Source: Paratissierella segnis (GTDB lineage Bacteria; Bacillota; Clostridia; Tissierellales; Tissierellaceae). Taken from it: a DNA stretch of 64,000 nt. Under the pieces are notes generated by a model. The model saw only the letters and a list, made by a program, of their open reading frames with translations. It ran no database searches and was not told where the DNA came from. The stretch spans positions 4,655 through 68,654 of the forward strand of contig NZ_JACRTG010000005.1 of NCBI RefSeq assembly GCF_014385195.1, in the 5' to 3' direction. Positions 1-8,446 of the stretch are shown here, in pieces. The translations under genes were made by a program, and so were the position numbers. Positions within the stretch are counted from its first letter, which is position 1. Each line of letters begins with the position of its first letter.

Positions 1-1382
1 CCCAAATCGCTGTTGATTCAAGTAAAATTGCAGATGGAGTTAAGATTAAATTGCACGAAGAGAACGTTAAAATACCCATTAAGAACCATAGACGCTGGTC
101 AAAGTCAGCGGTTGCAGCTATAGTGATGTCAGTTGTGCTGGTTGCTACAGCAACAGCTACGGCTTTGGGAGGCTTTGATTGGTTTATAGAGAGATTTAAT
201 CCCGACTTTGGTAAGATTGTAGAGCCGGTTGAAAACTATAGCGAAGATCAAGGAATCCGAATGGAAGTAATCGGCGCACAAAAATACGGGAATAAGGCAA
301 TTGTTTATTTATCACTTCAAGATATGACAGGTCAAAATCGGATAACGGAACAGACTGATTTTAGAGATGGGTTCAGTGTAAAAATGAATCCACGGGAAAT
401 AGGAGAGGACGGAGAAACCTTATCGAGCATGTCATGGAGAGAAAAGATGATTTATTTTGATAAGGATACAAATAAAGTTTATTATGAATTTAATATAACG
501 GCTGATGCAGATTCACCCATGTCTAATCCACTAGAACTTGGTAGTTTTCTAATTTATTTAGGTAAAAAATCATATGAAGAACCTATTGATATATCTCTTG
601 CAGAAATCAAAGAAGGTGAAACTACTCCTATCATAGAAGATAATATTTGGGGGGGAGTTGGTATAAGATTTGATGATTATAGTTCATTTACAGAAGTGCT
701 TACACCGGGATACTATACTGATATGCCTCACGGTGAAAAAGAACAATGGGTTTCAAATGTTGGAATTATAGACGGAAAACTACATGTTCAAATAGGAAGA
801 TTTTCCGGAGGAGAGTTTGGTCCAAATGATGCGAATCTTGCTCTTGCAGATTCAAAAGGGAATATAATTTCTCCTGATTATGAATTGATGCTATATGGGG
901 ATAAAGACAATCATCTGTTAGGCGTTAAAGAGGATGATGCTTATAATACGGAATACAAATACAATGAATATGTATTTTCTGTAAGTAAAGAAAATCTAAA
1001 TAAATATACTCTTTATTATTCAGGTTCAGTTTATACAGGAGTTGAAGGAAGATGGAGGGTTGCGGCAAATTTAAGCGATTCAAACAAAGACATTCGCACT
1101 TGGACAAATGACATTCCGGTTGAAGGACATATCTTTGAATATATAACATTGAGTCCTTTAGGATTGCAAGTGAGAGGTACCTATGAGGGAGAGAACTGCA
1201 TGGCAAGCAGTATGAAAGTTGAAATTGAAACTGCAGATGGTATTATTCCGTTGGAAGGCGGAGGTGGAAGTGAGGACCCTGAAAAGCATACCTTCAATTC
1301 TAATTGGAATGTTAAAGAGCCGCTTGATGTCACAAAGGTTTCAGCTATAATTATAGAGGGCACTCGAATTTCCATTAAATAA
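1..1382 (+). CDS. DUF4179-type membrane protein, 5' end outside the window
   Basis: The reading frame is open to the left edge: codons from base 3 continue in frame into the apparent TTG at 51, so that TTG is probably an internal leucine and the true start lies upstream. A short basic cytoplasmic segment (KNHRRW) is followed by one membrane segment about 20-43 residues after the TTG, then roughly 400 extracytoplasmic residues. This is the architecture of DUF4179 proteins, which are often encoded next to an ECF-type sigma factor and act as its membrane-bound partner; that gene, if present, lies outside the window. The family call rests on architecture and general resemblance only. A strong hairpin terminator follows at 1458-1490. 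Confidence 0.6.
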   Translation, partial: QIAVDSSKIADGVKIKLHEENVKIPIKNHRRWSKSAVAAIVMSVVLVATATATALGGFDWFIERFNPDFGKIVEPVENYSEDQGIRMEVIGAQKYGNKAIVYLSLQDMTGQNRITEQTDFRDGFSVKMNPREIGEDGETLSSMSWREKMIYFDKDTNKVYYEFNITADADSPMSNPLELGSFLIYLGKKSYEEPIDISLAEIKEGETTPIIEDNIWGGVGIRFDDYSSFTEVLTPGYYTDMPHGEKEQWVSNVGIIDGKLHVQIGRFSGGEFGPNDANLALADSKGNIISPDYELMLYGDKDNHLLGVKEDDAYNTEYKYNEYVFSVSKENLNKYTLYYSGSVYTGVEGRWRVAANLSDSNKDIRTWTNDIPVEGHIFEYITLSPLGLQVRGTYEGENCMASSMKVEIETADGIIPLEGGGGSEDPEKHTFNSNWNVKEPLDVTKVSAIIIEGTRISIK

Positions 1383-1424
1383 TCAGATAAGATTGTCTAT
1401 TAAGAAGAAGGTCTAGGTCTTGAA

Positions 1425-1856
1425 TTAGTAACCAATTAAATTTATCAAGCTTTTTCTGAAATCCTCATTAGCTTGAGGATTTCTTTTTTTGAATTTTGTA
1501 TAGATACTTTTTTCTCGCCTCATCTTTTGATTTATATAACGTCTATTCAGCATTCCGTCTATGTTGTCGGAATTGATAATCAATCCATTTTGATTGATAC
1601 ATTTAGCACCCCTTGCAAGGCACATTGCAGCAAGTCCATGATCTTGGGAGATGACTATATCACCCTTTTTTATTCTATTAACAATATAATAATCTGCACT
1701 GTCCTGTGATATATCTACAGTAACTATCTCCGCATATCCGTCATCAATTTCTACTGCAAAGTTTTTGACAACGACAATATGGATATTATATTTTTTAGCT
1801 ACTTCAATAGCTATATCGACAACGGGACATCCATCTGCATCTACAAATATTTCCAT
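1425..1856 (-). CDS. yqxD: YaiI/YqxD family protein (UPF0178, DUF188)
   Basis: A 143-residue protein whose N-terminus MEIFVDADGCPVV is the hallmark of the YaiI/YqxD family, with a later conserved aspartate motif (ISQDHGLAA) and the C-terminal basic segment NRRYINQKMRR typical of the group. The fold is PIN-like/NYN-like with acidic residues that could bind metal. The biochemical function of the family is not established. The start is ATG with an AGGTGA ribosome site just upstream. It is convergent with the DUF4179 gene, and that gene's terminator hairpin lies inside the last codons of this gene. Confidence 0.9.
   Translation of the reverse strand: MEIFVDADGCPVVDIAIEVAKKYNIHIVVVKNFAVEIDDGYAEIVTVDISQDSADYYIVNRIKKGDIVISQDHGLAAMCLARGAKCINQNGLIINSDNIDGMLNRRYINQKMRREKSIYTKFKKRNPQANEDFRKSLINLIGY
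1458..1490 (+). terminator. Rho-independent terminator of the DUF4179 gene, inside yqxD
   Basis: A perfect 10-bp stem (GAAATCCTCA at 1458-1467 with TGAGGATTTC at 1474-1483), 6-nt loop, then seven T on the + strand. It lies within the 3' coding part of the convergent yqxD gene. Confidence 0.85.
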
Positions 1857-2036
1857 TTAAGTCACCTGATTTTAAAATATTAGCATTAACTAACAATTAT
1901 TATCATATCATAATTTATTGATATAATATACTATACTAGTCTATTTACAGTGGGGAATGTAATTTTTATTATTTTACGATGCTGTCAACCTATGGTAGAA
2001 TAATAGCATATTGAAAAGATAAATAGGGGGTAAATA

Positions 2037-2918
2037 ATGGCAAAGAAGAAAAGGACATCCAATGGTTTATCATATTTAATAATAATCGCATTTATATTAG
2101 GAGGATATTTGTTTATAACTCTTCCTTCAAAAGGTCAGCATCAAGAGCCGATAAGCGATTCAGTCAAAAGTGAATTAACAGTAGAATTTATCGATGTAGG
2201 TCAAGGCGATAGTATTTTAATTATGACTCCAAATAAAAAGACCATATTAATCGATGCAGGAGAATCAGGGAATTATGAAAAGATAAAAGACACATTATAT
2301 AAGTATAATATAAATAAAATAGATGCAGTCATAGCAACTCATCCTCATGCCGATCATATAGGCGGAATGGAACAGATAATAAGAAATTTTGAAATAGGGA
2401 AAATATATATGCCGGATAAGATACATACATCAAAGACCTTTGAAAACCTATTGTTAGCAATAGAGGAGAAAGGATTAGAAATTGACATAGCGGAAGCCGG
2501 AGTAAAAATGGATTTGGATGAGGCTCTCAATTTAACTTTTGTTTCTCCCAATGGAGATTTTGCTGATTTAAATAATACTTCAGCTGTTTTAAGATTGATA
2601 TATAAAGATACATCCTTTTTGTTTACTGGAGATATGGAAGCAAAAGCCGAAAAATTAATAGATGCCAATATAGATGTGGATGTTCTTAAAGTTGGGCATC
2701 ACGGAAGCGATACATCCAGTTCTAAAGAGTTTTTAGATAAGGCTTCACCACAGATTGCTGTTATCTCGGTCGGAAAAGATAACAAATACAATCACCCATC
2801 ATCAGAGGTCATAAAGAGACTCAATAACATTGGGGCAAAGATATTAAGAACTGATGAGAGTGGAAATATTACCATAACTTCCGATGGAGTAAATTTGGAT
2901 ATAAAAACTGAGAGGTAG
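2037..2918 (+). CDS. Membrane-anchored MBL-fold hydrolase (ComEC C-terminal type)
   Basis: A 293-residue protein with an N-terminal membrane anchor (about residues 12-30) and a metallo-beta-lactamase domain. Visible motifs are VGQGDSILI, the metal-binding HPHADHIGG, TGDMEAKAE and VGHHGSDTSS, the order seen in the extracellular nuclease-like domain of the competence protein ComEC and its stand-alone homologues. It probably acts outside the membrane on nucleic acid or a phosphodiester, but the substrate cannot be read from sequence. The ATG start has the ribosome site AGGGGG. It is followed 8 bases later by a DUF3006 gene, a common pairing for these hydrolases in Firmicutes. Confidence 0.85.
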   Translation: MAKKKRTSNGLSYLIIIAFILGGYLFITLPSKGQHQEPISDSVKSELTVEFIDVGQGDSILIMTPNKKTILIDAGESGNYEKIKDTLYKYNINKIDAVIATHPHADHIGGMEQIIRNFEIGKIYMPDKIHTSKTFENLLLAIEEKGLEIDIAEAGVKMDLDEALNLTFVSPNGDFADLNNTSAVLRLIYKDTSFLFTGDMEAKAEKLIDANIDVDVLKVGHHGSDTSSSKEFLDKASPQIAVISVGKDNKYNHPSSEVIKRLNNIGAKILRTDESGNITITSDGVNLDIKTER

Positions 2919-2926
2919 ATGAAAAC

Positions 2927-3127
2927 ATGAAAGTTACAATTGATAGACTTGAAGGCGATTTTGCCATAGTTGAATTAGAGGATGGAAGGTTTATTGAAGT
3001 ATTGAAGGACCTATTTGAAGATGTGAGTGAAGGTGACATATATGAAATTTGTAAGGATGAGGCCGCAAAAGAAGAAAGAACAGAGGAAATAATGAGCCTG
3101 TTTGAAAGGCTTAAAAGAAAAGAATAA
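2927..3127 (+). CDS. DUF3006 domain small protein
   Basis: A 66-residue acidic protein beginning MKVTIDRLEGDFAIVELEDG, the typical DUF3006 opening: a small beta-rich domain followed by a charged helix ending RLKRKE. It is translationally linked to the upstream MBL hydrolase and ends at a hairpin terminator. No function is known; the recurrent pairing with ComEC-like hydrolases suggests an accessory role (inference). Confidence 0.85.
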   Translation: MKVTIDRLEGDFAIVELEDGRFIEVLKDLFEDVSEGDIYEICKDEAAKEERTEEIMSLFERLKRKE

Positions 3128-3148
3128 ACCAGCATTTGCTGGTTTATT
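3123..3148. terminator. Bidirectional terminator hairpin
   Basis: Perfect 12-bp inverted repeat AATAAACCAGCA / TGCTGGTTTATT separated by 2 bases, located between the convergent DUF3006 and ytaF genes. The stop codon of the DUF3006 gene lies in the left arm. Confidence 0.75.
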
Positions 3149-3154
3149 GCTCAT

Positions 3155-3772
3155 TTATAGAATCTTTAAAAATGCCAATATTATTAAAATCACACCTGCT
3201 AACCATGATAGATTTAACTTGCTATTTTCAATAAGTTTTCTACCTATTAATTGACCGCTCCATACAGAAAATATTCCAAACAAAAATGACAGACCCAAAA
3301 TATATATGCCATTTACATTTGATAAGCTACTGCCAAATCCAATAGCCAATGAATCTATAGAAAGAGTAGTGGCAAGGGCTATAGCTTCTATTGAATCTAG
3401 CTTTTTTGATTTATTAAAATCTGCCTTGGTTTCATCAAGATATATATCTACAATTATATATATATTAAATATTTTTAACTTGATTTTACTTTTAACAGAT
3501 TTCTTTTCTATATGGGATTTAATTAAGCCTTCAAATAAATAATATAGTCCCATTAAAAATAGAAGAGCAAAACTGACTATTACAGCAATGTTTCCCGGTA
3601 AGATTTTTCTAATTTGAGAACCTAAGAGTAATGAGATTGATAAGAAAAATGTGCAGACAATGTTTATAATTATAATTGAAGAAAAGGGGATTTTGATTTT
3701 GTTTGTTCCATAGGCTATACTGGTTAAAAAAGAGTCCAAAGATAAAATTAACACCAATAATATAGTTTCCAA
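3155..3772 (-). CDS. ytaF: Sporulation membrane protein YtaF (MntP-like fold)
   Basis: A 205-residue polytopic protein with six predicted membrane segments in two halves, each carrying a short LDSF / IDSLAIGFG motif of the kind seen in the MntP manganese exporter superfamily. The opening SLDSFLTSIAYGTNKIKIPF and the hydrophilic central linker match YtaF, annotated in Bacillus as a sporulation membrane protein. The start is TTG, 7 bases after AAAGGAG. The transported ion, if any, is unknown. It suggests that the organism forms or once formed spores. Confidence 0.8.
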   Translation of the reverse strand: METILLVLILSLDSFLTSIAYGTNKIKIPFSSIIIINIVCTFFLSISLLLGSQIRKILPGNIAVIVSFALLFLMGLYYLFEGLIKSHIEKKSVKSKIKLKIFNIYIIVDIYLDETKADFNKSKKLDSIEAIALATTLSIDSLAIGFGSSLSNVNGIYILGLSFLFGIFSVWSGQLIGRKLIENSKLNLSWLAGVILIILAFLKIL

Positions 3773-3840
3773 GGGTGTGCTCCTTTCTAGTATGATATTA
3801 ACTATATTATTTAAATGGATATATAAGTGTTACATAATAT

Positions 3841-3867
3841 AAAAGGGGCAGTTTAAAAAACTACCCC
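3841..3867 (-). terminator. Terminator of the GerMN gene
   Basis: Hairpin GGGGcAGTTT / AAACTaCCCC with one mismatch and a 3-base loop. On the minus strand it is followed by CTTTTATATT, downstream of the GerMN stop codon. Confidence 0.7.
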
Positions 3868-3876
3868 ATGGATATA

Positions 3877-4455
3877 TTAAAATGTTACCTCATCAAATGG
3901 TTGATCTATACCATAGTGACCCATCAAAGATTCTGTTTTTTCACCATCTAATAAAAATTGAACCTTGTCTATATTATCTAATTCCAAAAGGCTTGCAACA
4001 ATTTGATTGATGGTGAATGCTTCTTGCATAGAACCACCATTCATGCCCTCAGATGCAAAATTTACGGAAGCTAGGCTGTCTTCCACCTTTACATCAATTA
4101 ATTTTGCTGTAGGAGGGATTTCTGTATAGAGATTATCTTCATCTTCAGGTCCCTTCATCAACTCTGCAATTATTGCTTCTTCTAATGATATATCGCTATA
4201 TTTAATATTTCTTTTTTCACCAATAAGTTTTTCAAGGCTTTCATCAGCAGTATCTGCATATTTTTTGTTTGCAAAATATAATGTTACTTCCTTAGATTCT
4301 GTCGGAACGTCTTCTTCATCCTCATTATTTCCCGAATCTTCGGGATTTTCACTTGGAGGGTTGACATCATCATTTGGTGAATTTTTTGGTGAACATGCTA
4401 CGGCAAATGTTAAAACCATGATTAAAGTTAGCAAAATACTGATATATTTTTTCAT
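3877..4455 (-). CDS. GerMN-domain lipoprotein
   Basis: From the ATG at 4455 the protein has a lipoprotein signal: MKK, a hydrophobic stretch, then the lipobox with Cys21 (FAVAC). A Pro/Asn/Glu/Asp-rich linker leads to one GerMN (sporulation and spore germination) domain in which LYTEIPPTAKLIDVKVED and the C-terminal VQFLLDGEKTESLMGH segment are recognisable. The frame is open further upstream to 4548, but that would bury the signal peptide; GGGAGA lies just before 4455, so the shorter start is preferred. It is probably anchored on the outside of the membrane and may be linked to sporulation or the cell wall. A consensus promoter lies at 4597-4625. Confidence 0.8.
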   Translation of the reverse strand: MKKYISILLTLIMVLTFAVACSPKNSPNDDVNPPSENPEDSGNNEDEEDVPTESKEVTLYFANKKYADTADESLEKLIGEKRNIKYSDISLEEAIIAELMKGPEDEDNLYTEIPPTAKLIDVKVEDSLASVNFASEGMNGGSMQEAFTINQIVASLLELDNIDKVQFLLDGEKTESLMGHYGIDQPFDEVTF

Positions 4456-4596
4456 CTTAATCTCTCCCTTCATTTCCAGAAAAGCTTCTATTGAAGCGTT
4501 ATAAGATTTAGTGAAGCCTTTCTTGAAATTCATAACGTAAAGTTCCATAACGTTTAATTAAAGTAGAACTTTCAGTGGAATTTTCTTACTCATATA

Positions 4597-4625
4597 ATTA
4601 TAGTATATAATGTTAAAATCGTCAA
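4597..4625 (-). promoter_or_regulatory. Sigma-A-type promoter for the GerMN gene
   Basis: Minus-strand TTGACG (4620-4625), a 17-bp spacer, and TATAAT (4597-4602). The transcript would have a leader of roughly 135 bases before the chosen start. Confidence 0.7.
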
Positions 4626-4748
4626 AAATATACGCATTATAACTTTATACAATATATGGATATAGTGGAATAAGTAGTAAATTAGTAATCTAAGAGTAAA
4701 CTTGCCAATTCTTAATAATTATGAATTATAAACGACAATTATATATCA

Positions 4749-4805
4749 AATAATTAGATAATCATCTAATTATTCTATTGACATTTGATAATCATATCAT
4801 ATAAT
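4749..4805 (+). promoter_or_regulatory. Promoter with flanking dyad operator for the MFS/ArsR operon
   Basis: Minus-35 TTGACA at 4778-4783, a 16-bp spacer and minus-10 TATAAT at 4800-4805. Immediately upstream is a perfect 11-bp inverted repeat AATAATTAGAT / ATCTAATTATT (4749-4759, 4764-4774). A weaker dyad TGATA/TATCA sits in the spacer (4786-4799). The core GATAATCAT occurs in both, 30 bp apart, or about three helical turns. This is the arrangement of an autoregulated efflux operon; the bound protein is inferred to be the ArsR-type regulator encoded by the second gene. Because the -10 overlaps the ATG at 4804, translation must begin downstream. Confidence 0.6.
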
Positions 4806-4830
4806 GATAATAAGGCAATTAGTTATTTTA

Positions 4831-4860
4831 CTATCAACTATCAACGCAAATTGTCAACTA
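4831..4860. repeat. Fragment of a TATCAAC-type heptamer repeat in the MFS leader
   Basis: The leader between promoter and start contains TATCAAC repeated at a 7-base period, then TTGTCAAC. It is the reverse complement of the GATAGTT/GACAGTT heptamers in the right-edge repeat at 63678-63708. It is short and could have arisen by chance. Confidence 0.4.
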
Positions 4861-4878
4861 TTAAATGGAGGTAATTTA

Positions 4879-6156
4879 ATGAATGCAAAGCTAATCAGAC
4901 AAAAAGATTTTGCCTTGCTTATATGTGGTAAATTAGTGTCACTATTGGGAAGCAATATGTTACAGTTTGCCTTATCTCTATACGTCCTAGACCTTACCGG
5001 GTCTGCGACTGTTTTCGCTTCTATTTTGTCAATACTGATAATTCCCAGACTAATATTTTCACCCTTTGCAGGAGTATTTGGGGATTGGTTTGACAGAAAG
5101 AAGTCCATAGTTACGCTTGATATGTTAAATGCATTTATCATAGGGTTATTTGCATTGACTTTCATAATTAAAGGTAATTTAAGCATAGCTATGATTTATG
5201 CTCTAGTTATTTTATTGGAGACGACAGAGATATTTTTTCATTCAGCAATGGCAGCAGTATTACCAAGCATTGTTTCCAAAGAAGAATTATTGGACGCAAA
5301 TTCACTTAATTCCATGGTTATGAATATTGGGAATTTATTGGCACCTGCCATAGGCGCTTTAATCTATGGTATTTTTGGGATGAAAGCAATTTTGATTTTT
5401 ACCTCTATTTGCTTTTTATTGTCCTCAATAAGCAAAATGTTTATTAATATTCCCAAGAATCATAATAAACCTGAGGAAATTGATTTAAAGTCCTTTAAAT
5501 ATGATCTCATTGAAGGTACAAAGCTTATAAAGGACAATAAATTCATCAGGATAATTATTGCTTCCGGAGGCATTTTAAATTTTTGTATTTCTCCATTAGC
5601 TTCAATTGGGCTATTATACATAATTAAGGAAATAATGAAAGCTTCTGATTTTCAATTTGGATTGTTTCAGATGATTTTATCTTCATCATTTATTATAGCC
5701 CCGCTTATTGGCGGCAAGCATATTGGAAAGATTAAAGTAGGCAGATTATTGTACTTAAGTTTCATTTCTGTAGCGGCTATAGTTTTGGCTATGGCATTGA
5801 TACCATTTAATTTTAAGCCAAGTATAGTTCCTTATATATTGATTTTATTGACCTCATTCTTGATCGGAATGTCAACTACATTTGCCAATATTGCCTTGGG
5901 GACATTTTTTGACCAGATTGTACCTTTAGAATTGATGGGACGCATTTCCACTATTATGAATCTTTCAATGACTATATTAATTCCTATAGGTCAAATGATA
6001 TTTGGATACCTTTATGATATAATAATACCTAATTATGTTATAGCATTAGCAGGTGCAATCGTCCTAATTACTACATTAAAATATAGAAAACCCTTAATTG
6101 AATATGGAGATGTTACTTATACCAAGCCAATGGGAGATGTTCAAGATGAAATTTAG
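4879..6156 (+). CDS. MFS transporter, probable drug efflux
   Basis: About 425 residues from the ATG at 4879 (ribosome site GGAGG, and the promoter -10 precludes the earlier in-frame ATG at 4804). Twelve hydrophobic segments are visible. The loop GDWFDRKKSIV after the second segment is the MFS motif A. The order of motifs (FALSLYVLDLTGSA, PLELMGRISTIMNLSM) matches the Firmicute DHA-type exporters annotated as multidrug or macrolide efflux proteins. The substrate is unknown. It overlaps by 11 bases with the gene for an ArsR-type regulator, suggesting that the pump is expressed when that repressor is released. Confidence 0.85.
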   Translation: MNAKLIRQKDFALLICGKLVSLLGSNMLQFALSLYVLDLTGSATVFASILSILIIPRLIFSPFAGVFGDWFDRKKSIVTLDMLNAFIIGLFALTFIIKGNLSIAMIYALVILLETTEIFFHSAMAAVLPSIVSKEELLDANSLNSMVMNIGNLLAPAIGALIYGIFGMKAILIFTSICFLLSSISKMFINIPKNHNKPEEIDLKSFKYDLIEGTKLIKDNKFIRIIIASGGILNFCISPLASIGLLYIIKEIMKASDFQFGLFQMILSSSFIIAPLIGGKHIGKIKVGRLLYLSFISVAAIVLAMALIPFNFKPSIVPYILILLTSFLIGMSTTFANIALGTFFDQIVPLELMGRISTIMNLSMTILIPIGQMIFGYLYDIIIPNYVIALAGAIVLITTLKYRKPLIEYGDVTYTKPMGDVQDEI

Positions 6157-7267
6157 ATTTTATCCTAAAGAAAGCAAATTGTATGATTTTTTAAGGTTTC
6201 CAAGGTTGTTATTTTACAAAGAGGAATATGAAAAAGATGAATATAAAGAATCGTTAACCGGTCAAAATTATAGAGAAGTGTCTATGAGCAATTATTTGGA
6301 TTTTGCTCAAAGAGCTGAGGATAGATTAAAACCCTTTGCATTAGAAATAGAAAAATTTTATTTTAAGCCCTTATTACTTAACAGCAATAATTTCATAGAT
6401 TTAATCACTAGAACGGAGACTATTTTCGGGTATAGTAATGAAAAAGAATTTTTATATTCATTATTAGACTTGAAAGACCATGAAATTAATAATAGCATAG
6501 TTACCTCTTTAATATTAATCTGTGAAGAGAATGAGCCTTATATCGAAGAGATAAAGGATAAAGCGAAAGAAATAAGTTCAAACAAAGAAAAGATAATATC
6601 CTTTATAAAAGATTTACCCATAGATTCTGCTCTTAAATGGAATTTGTTTATGATGATAGAAGACCCTTTAGACTATACAAAGAAATATGTTGAACTTATG
6701 CTGGAGATAATTCCAATATTTAATGAGTTTTATAATTCCATAGAGAGGGAAGTATGTGATTATGGTAATCATTTGGAAGATTACCTAAATAAAAATGGCT
6801 CCAATGCAGTAAGTGAATTAACTGATTATATATTAGATCCTAAGATAATTGAACAAGAAGAAGTAAGTATTTTGATTTCTGTAGTATTTTCCTATGCTAT
6901 TTCTATTTCACTTAGAGGAAAGGACAACTATATTGGTTGGGGATTGAAGGTTGAAGATGCCATTAGACAATTGAAAGAAATCAATGAGAATAAGATCAAT
7001 GAAAGGGTTCAAATATTTAAAAATCTAGGAGACAAAACCAGATATGAGGTATTGAAATTAATCTCATCCGGGGAAACTTCAACTAAAGTAATTGCAGAAG
7101 CGTTGGGAGTGTCAAGTGCTACGATCTCATATCATATAAACAACTTTTTAACGTCAAAAGTGGTTAAGATGGATAAGATAGATAATAAATATGTATATGT
7201 AGTTGATTATGAACTGCTTAATAGAACAATAGAAGAATTTAAAGAGGATTTAAAATTTCCAGAATAA
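6146..7267 (+). CDS. ArsR-family winged-helix regulator with large sensor domain
   Basis: The start at 6146 is preferred because GGGAG lies 9 bases upstream, inside the end of the MFS gene; earlier in-frame ATGs lack a ribosome site. The protein is about 373 residues: an N-terminal helical region of ~280 residues with no recognised motif, then a C-terminal ArsR-type HTH (FKNLGDKTRYEVLKLIS, then SSATISYHINNF as recognition helix). ArsR proteins usually repress the adjacent transporter. The large extra domain is presumably the ligand sensor (inference). It is probably autoregulatory through the dyads at 4749-4799. Confidence 0.8.
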   Translation: MKFRFYPKESKLYDFLRFPRLLFYKEEYEKDEYKESLTGQNYREVSMSNYLDFAQRAEDRLKPFALEIEKFYFKPLLLNSNNFIDLITRTETIFGYSNEKEFLYSLLDLKDHEINNSIVTSLILICEENEPYIEEIKDKAKEISSNKEKIISFIKDLPIDSALKWNLFMMIEDPLDYTKKYVELMLEIIPIFNEFYNSIEREVCDYGNHLEDYLNKNGSNAVSELTDYILDPKIIEQEEVSILISVVFSYAISISLRGKDNYIGWGLKVEDAIRQLKEINENKINERVQIFKNLGDKTRYEVLKLISSGETSTKVIAEALGVSSATISYHINNFLTSKVVKMDKIDNKYVYVVDYELLNRTIEEFKEDLKFPE

Positions 7268-7282
7268 TTTAAGGAGGATGTA

Positions 7283-7612
7283 ATGGCAACATTTGATGAT
7301 TTTCAAAAACTTGATATAAGAGTTGGTGAAATAATAGAAGCAAAAGTTTTTGAAAGGGCGAGAAATCCGGCCTATAAGCTTATAGTGGACTTTGGTGAGG
7401 AAATAGGCATAAAAAATTCCAGCGCTCAAATTACTGAATTTTATACACCTGAAAATTTAATTGGCAAACAGGTCCTTGGAGTAGTAAATTTTCCGCCAAG
7501 AAATATAGCAGGTTTTCAATCGGAAGTATTGATATTGGGTGTATATGCGGAGGGTGGGGTAGCATTAATCCAACCTGAAAGAAAGGTTAATAAAGGTGAT
7601 AAATTAGGGTAG
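7283..7612 (+). CDS. csaA: CsaA-like tRNA-binding domain protein
   Basis: A 109-residue protein made entirely of the EMAP-II/Trbp111-type OB fold. FDDFQKLDIRVGEIIEAKVF, NFPPRNIAGFQSEVLILG and the closing VNKGDKLG match the CsaA family (about 110 residues). CsaA is described as a homodimeric chaperone-like protein that binds peptides and can bind tRNA. It begins 15 bases after the regulator gene with ribosome site AAGGAGG and may be co-transcribed with it. Confidence 0.9.
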   Translation: MATFDDFQKLDIRVGEIIEAKVFERARNPAYKLIVDFGEEIGIKNSSAQITEFYTPENLIGKQVLGVVNFPPRNIAGFQSEVLILGVYAEGGVALIQPERKVNKGDKLG

Positions 7613-7702
7613 AAGTTTATTTATTTAGAACCAATCCTTTTTATTTGAATATATTATTATAGAGAATCTATTTTATGTATCAATAAAAAGGAGGTTAATA
7701 AT

Positions 7703-8287
7703 ATGGCATGTCCATCAGGAACTTTTGCCTATACTATAAGGGCAGGAGATACCTTTTATTTAATAGCTAGAGCCCATGGAGTTTCATTAGATGCTCTAAT
7801 CGCTGCAAATCCGGGAGTTAATCCGGACAGATTACAGATTGGGCAAGTAATATGTATTCCAACATCACCGGGACCGGGACCACAACCGGGTGCTTGTCCT
7901 ACCCTTAGATTGGGAAGCCAAGGAGCATCTGTAAGGCAACTTCAGACTCTATTAAGAAACAATGGGTTTGACCCGGGTCCTATAGATGGTATTTTTGGCA
8001 ATAGAACTCATGCGGCAGTAATAGCATTCCAAAGGAGCAGAGGACTTGTACAGGATGGGATAGTTGGAGTATTGACTTGGACTGCACTTGGTGTAAACTG
8101 TGGCACTACACCTACACCACCACCTCAGACCTGTCCTCCGGGAACAAGAAGTTACGAGGTAAGGGCAGGAGACACCTTCTATACACTTGCAATCAGGTTT
8201 AATACTACTGTGGCAGCTATCCAAAGAGCAAATCCAAATGTAAATCCGAATGATTTGAGAATAGGTCAACGAATTTGCATACCATAA
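7703..8287 (+). CDS. LysM - peptidoglycan-binding - LysM protein
   Basis: A 194-residue protein with three domains joined by Pro/Gly-rich linkers: an N-terminal LysM (YTIRAGDTFYLIARAHGVS to GQVICIP), a central PG_binding_1 domain (LRLGSQGASVRQLQTLL to GVLTWTALG), and a second LysM (YEVRAGDTFYTLAIRFNTT to GQRICIP). The two LysM repeats resemble each other closely, suggesting internal duplication. No signal peptide is visible, as is common for spore-coat or cortex LysM proteins such as SafA that are assembled from the mother cell. A role in wall or spore-coat binding is inferred. Confidence 0.85.
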   Translation: MACPSGTFAYTIRAGDTFYLIARAHGVSLDALIAANPGVNPDRLQIGQVICIPTSPGPGPQPGACPTLRLGSQGASVRQLQTLLRNNGFDPGPIDGIFGNRTHAAVIAFQRSRGLVQDGIVGVLTWTALGVNCGTTPTPPPQTCPPGTRSYEVRAGDTFYTLAIRFNTTVAAIQRANPNVNPNDLRIGQRICIP

Positions 8288-8295
8288 TAAATATG

Positions 8296-8325
8296 ATACC
8301 CCCAATTTTGGGGGTATTTATATTT
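8296..8325 (+). terminator. Terminator after the LysM gene
   Basis: A 10-bp stem ATACCCCCAA / TTGGGGGTAT (8296-8305, 8308-8317) followed by TTATATTTT. Confidence 0.8.
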
Positions 8326-8446
8326 TGAAGAGGAAATATGTTGGGGAAAAGTGCGTTTATGGTATAATAAAAGGTGGGCTTTTTATTTATTTAGGAAATA
8401 ATCAAAATATTGAAATGATTTATATAAATATAAATGGCGGTGGAAT

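Noticed and set aside
4804..4878. Longer MFS start at the ATG 4804
   Set aside because: It overlaps the predicted -10 hexamer (TATAAT 4800-4805), lacks a ribosome site, and would add a non-conserved tail; GGAGG precedes 4879.
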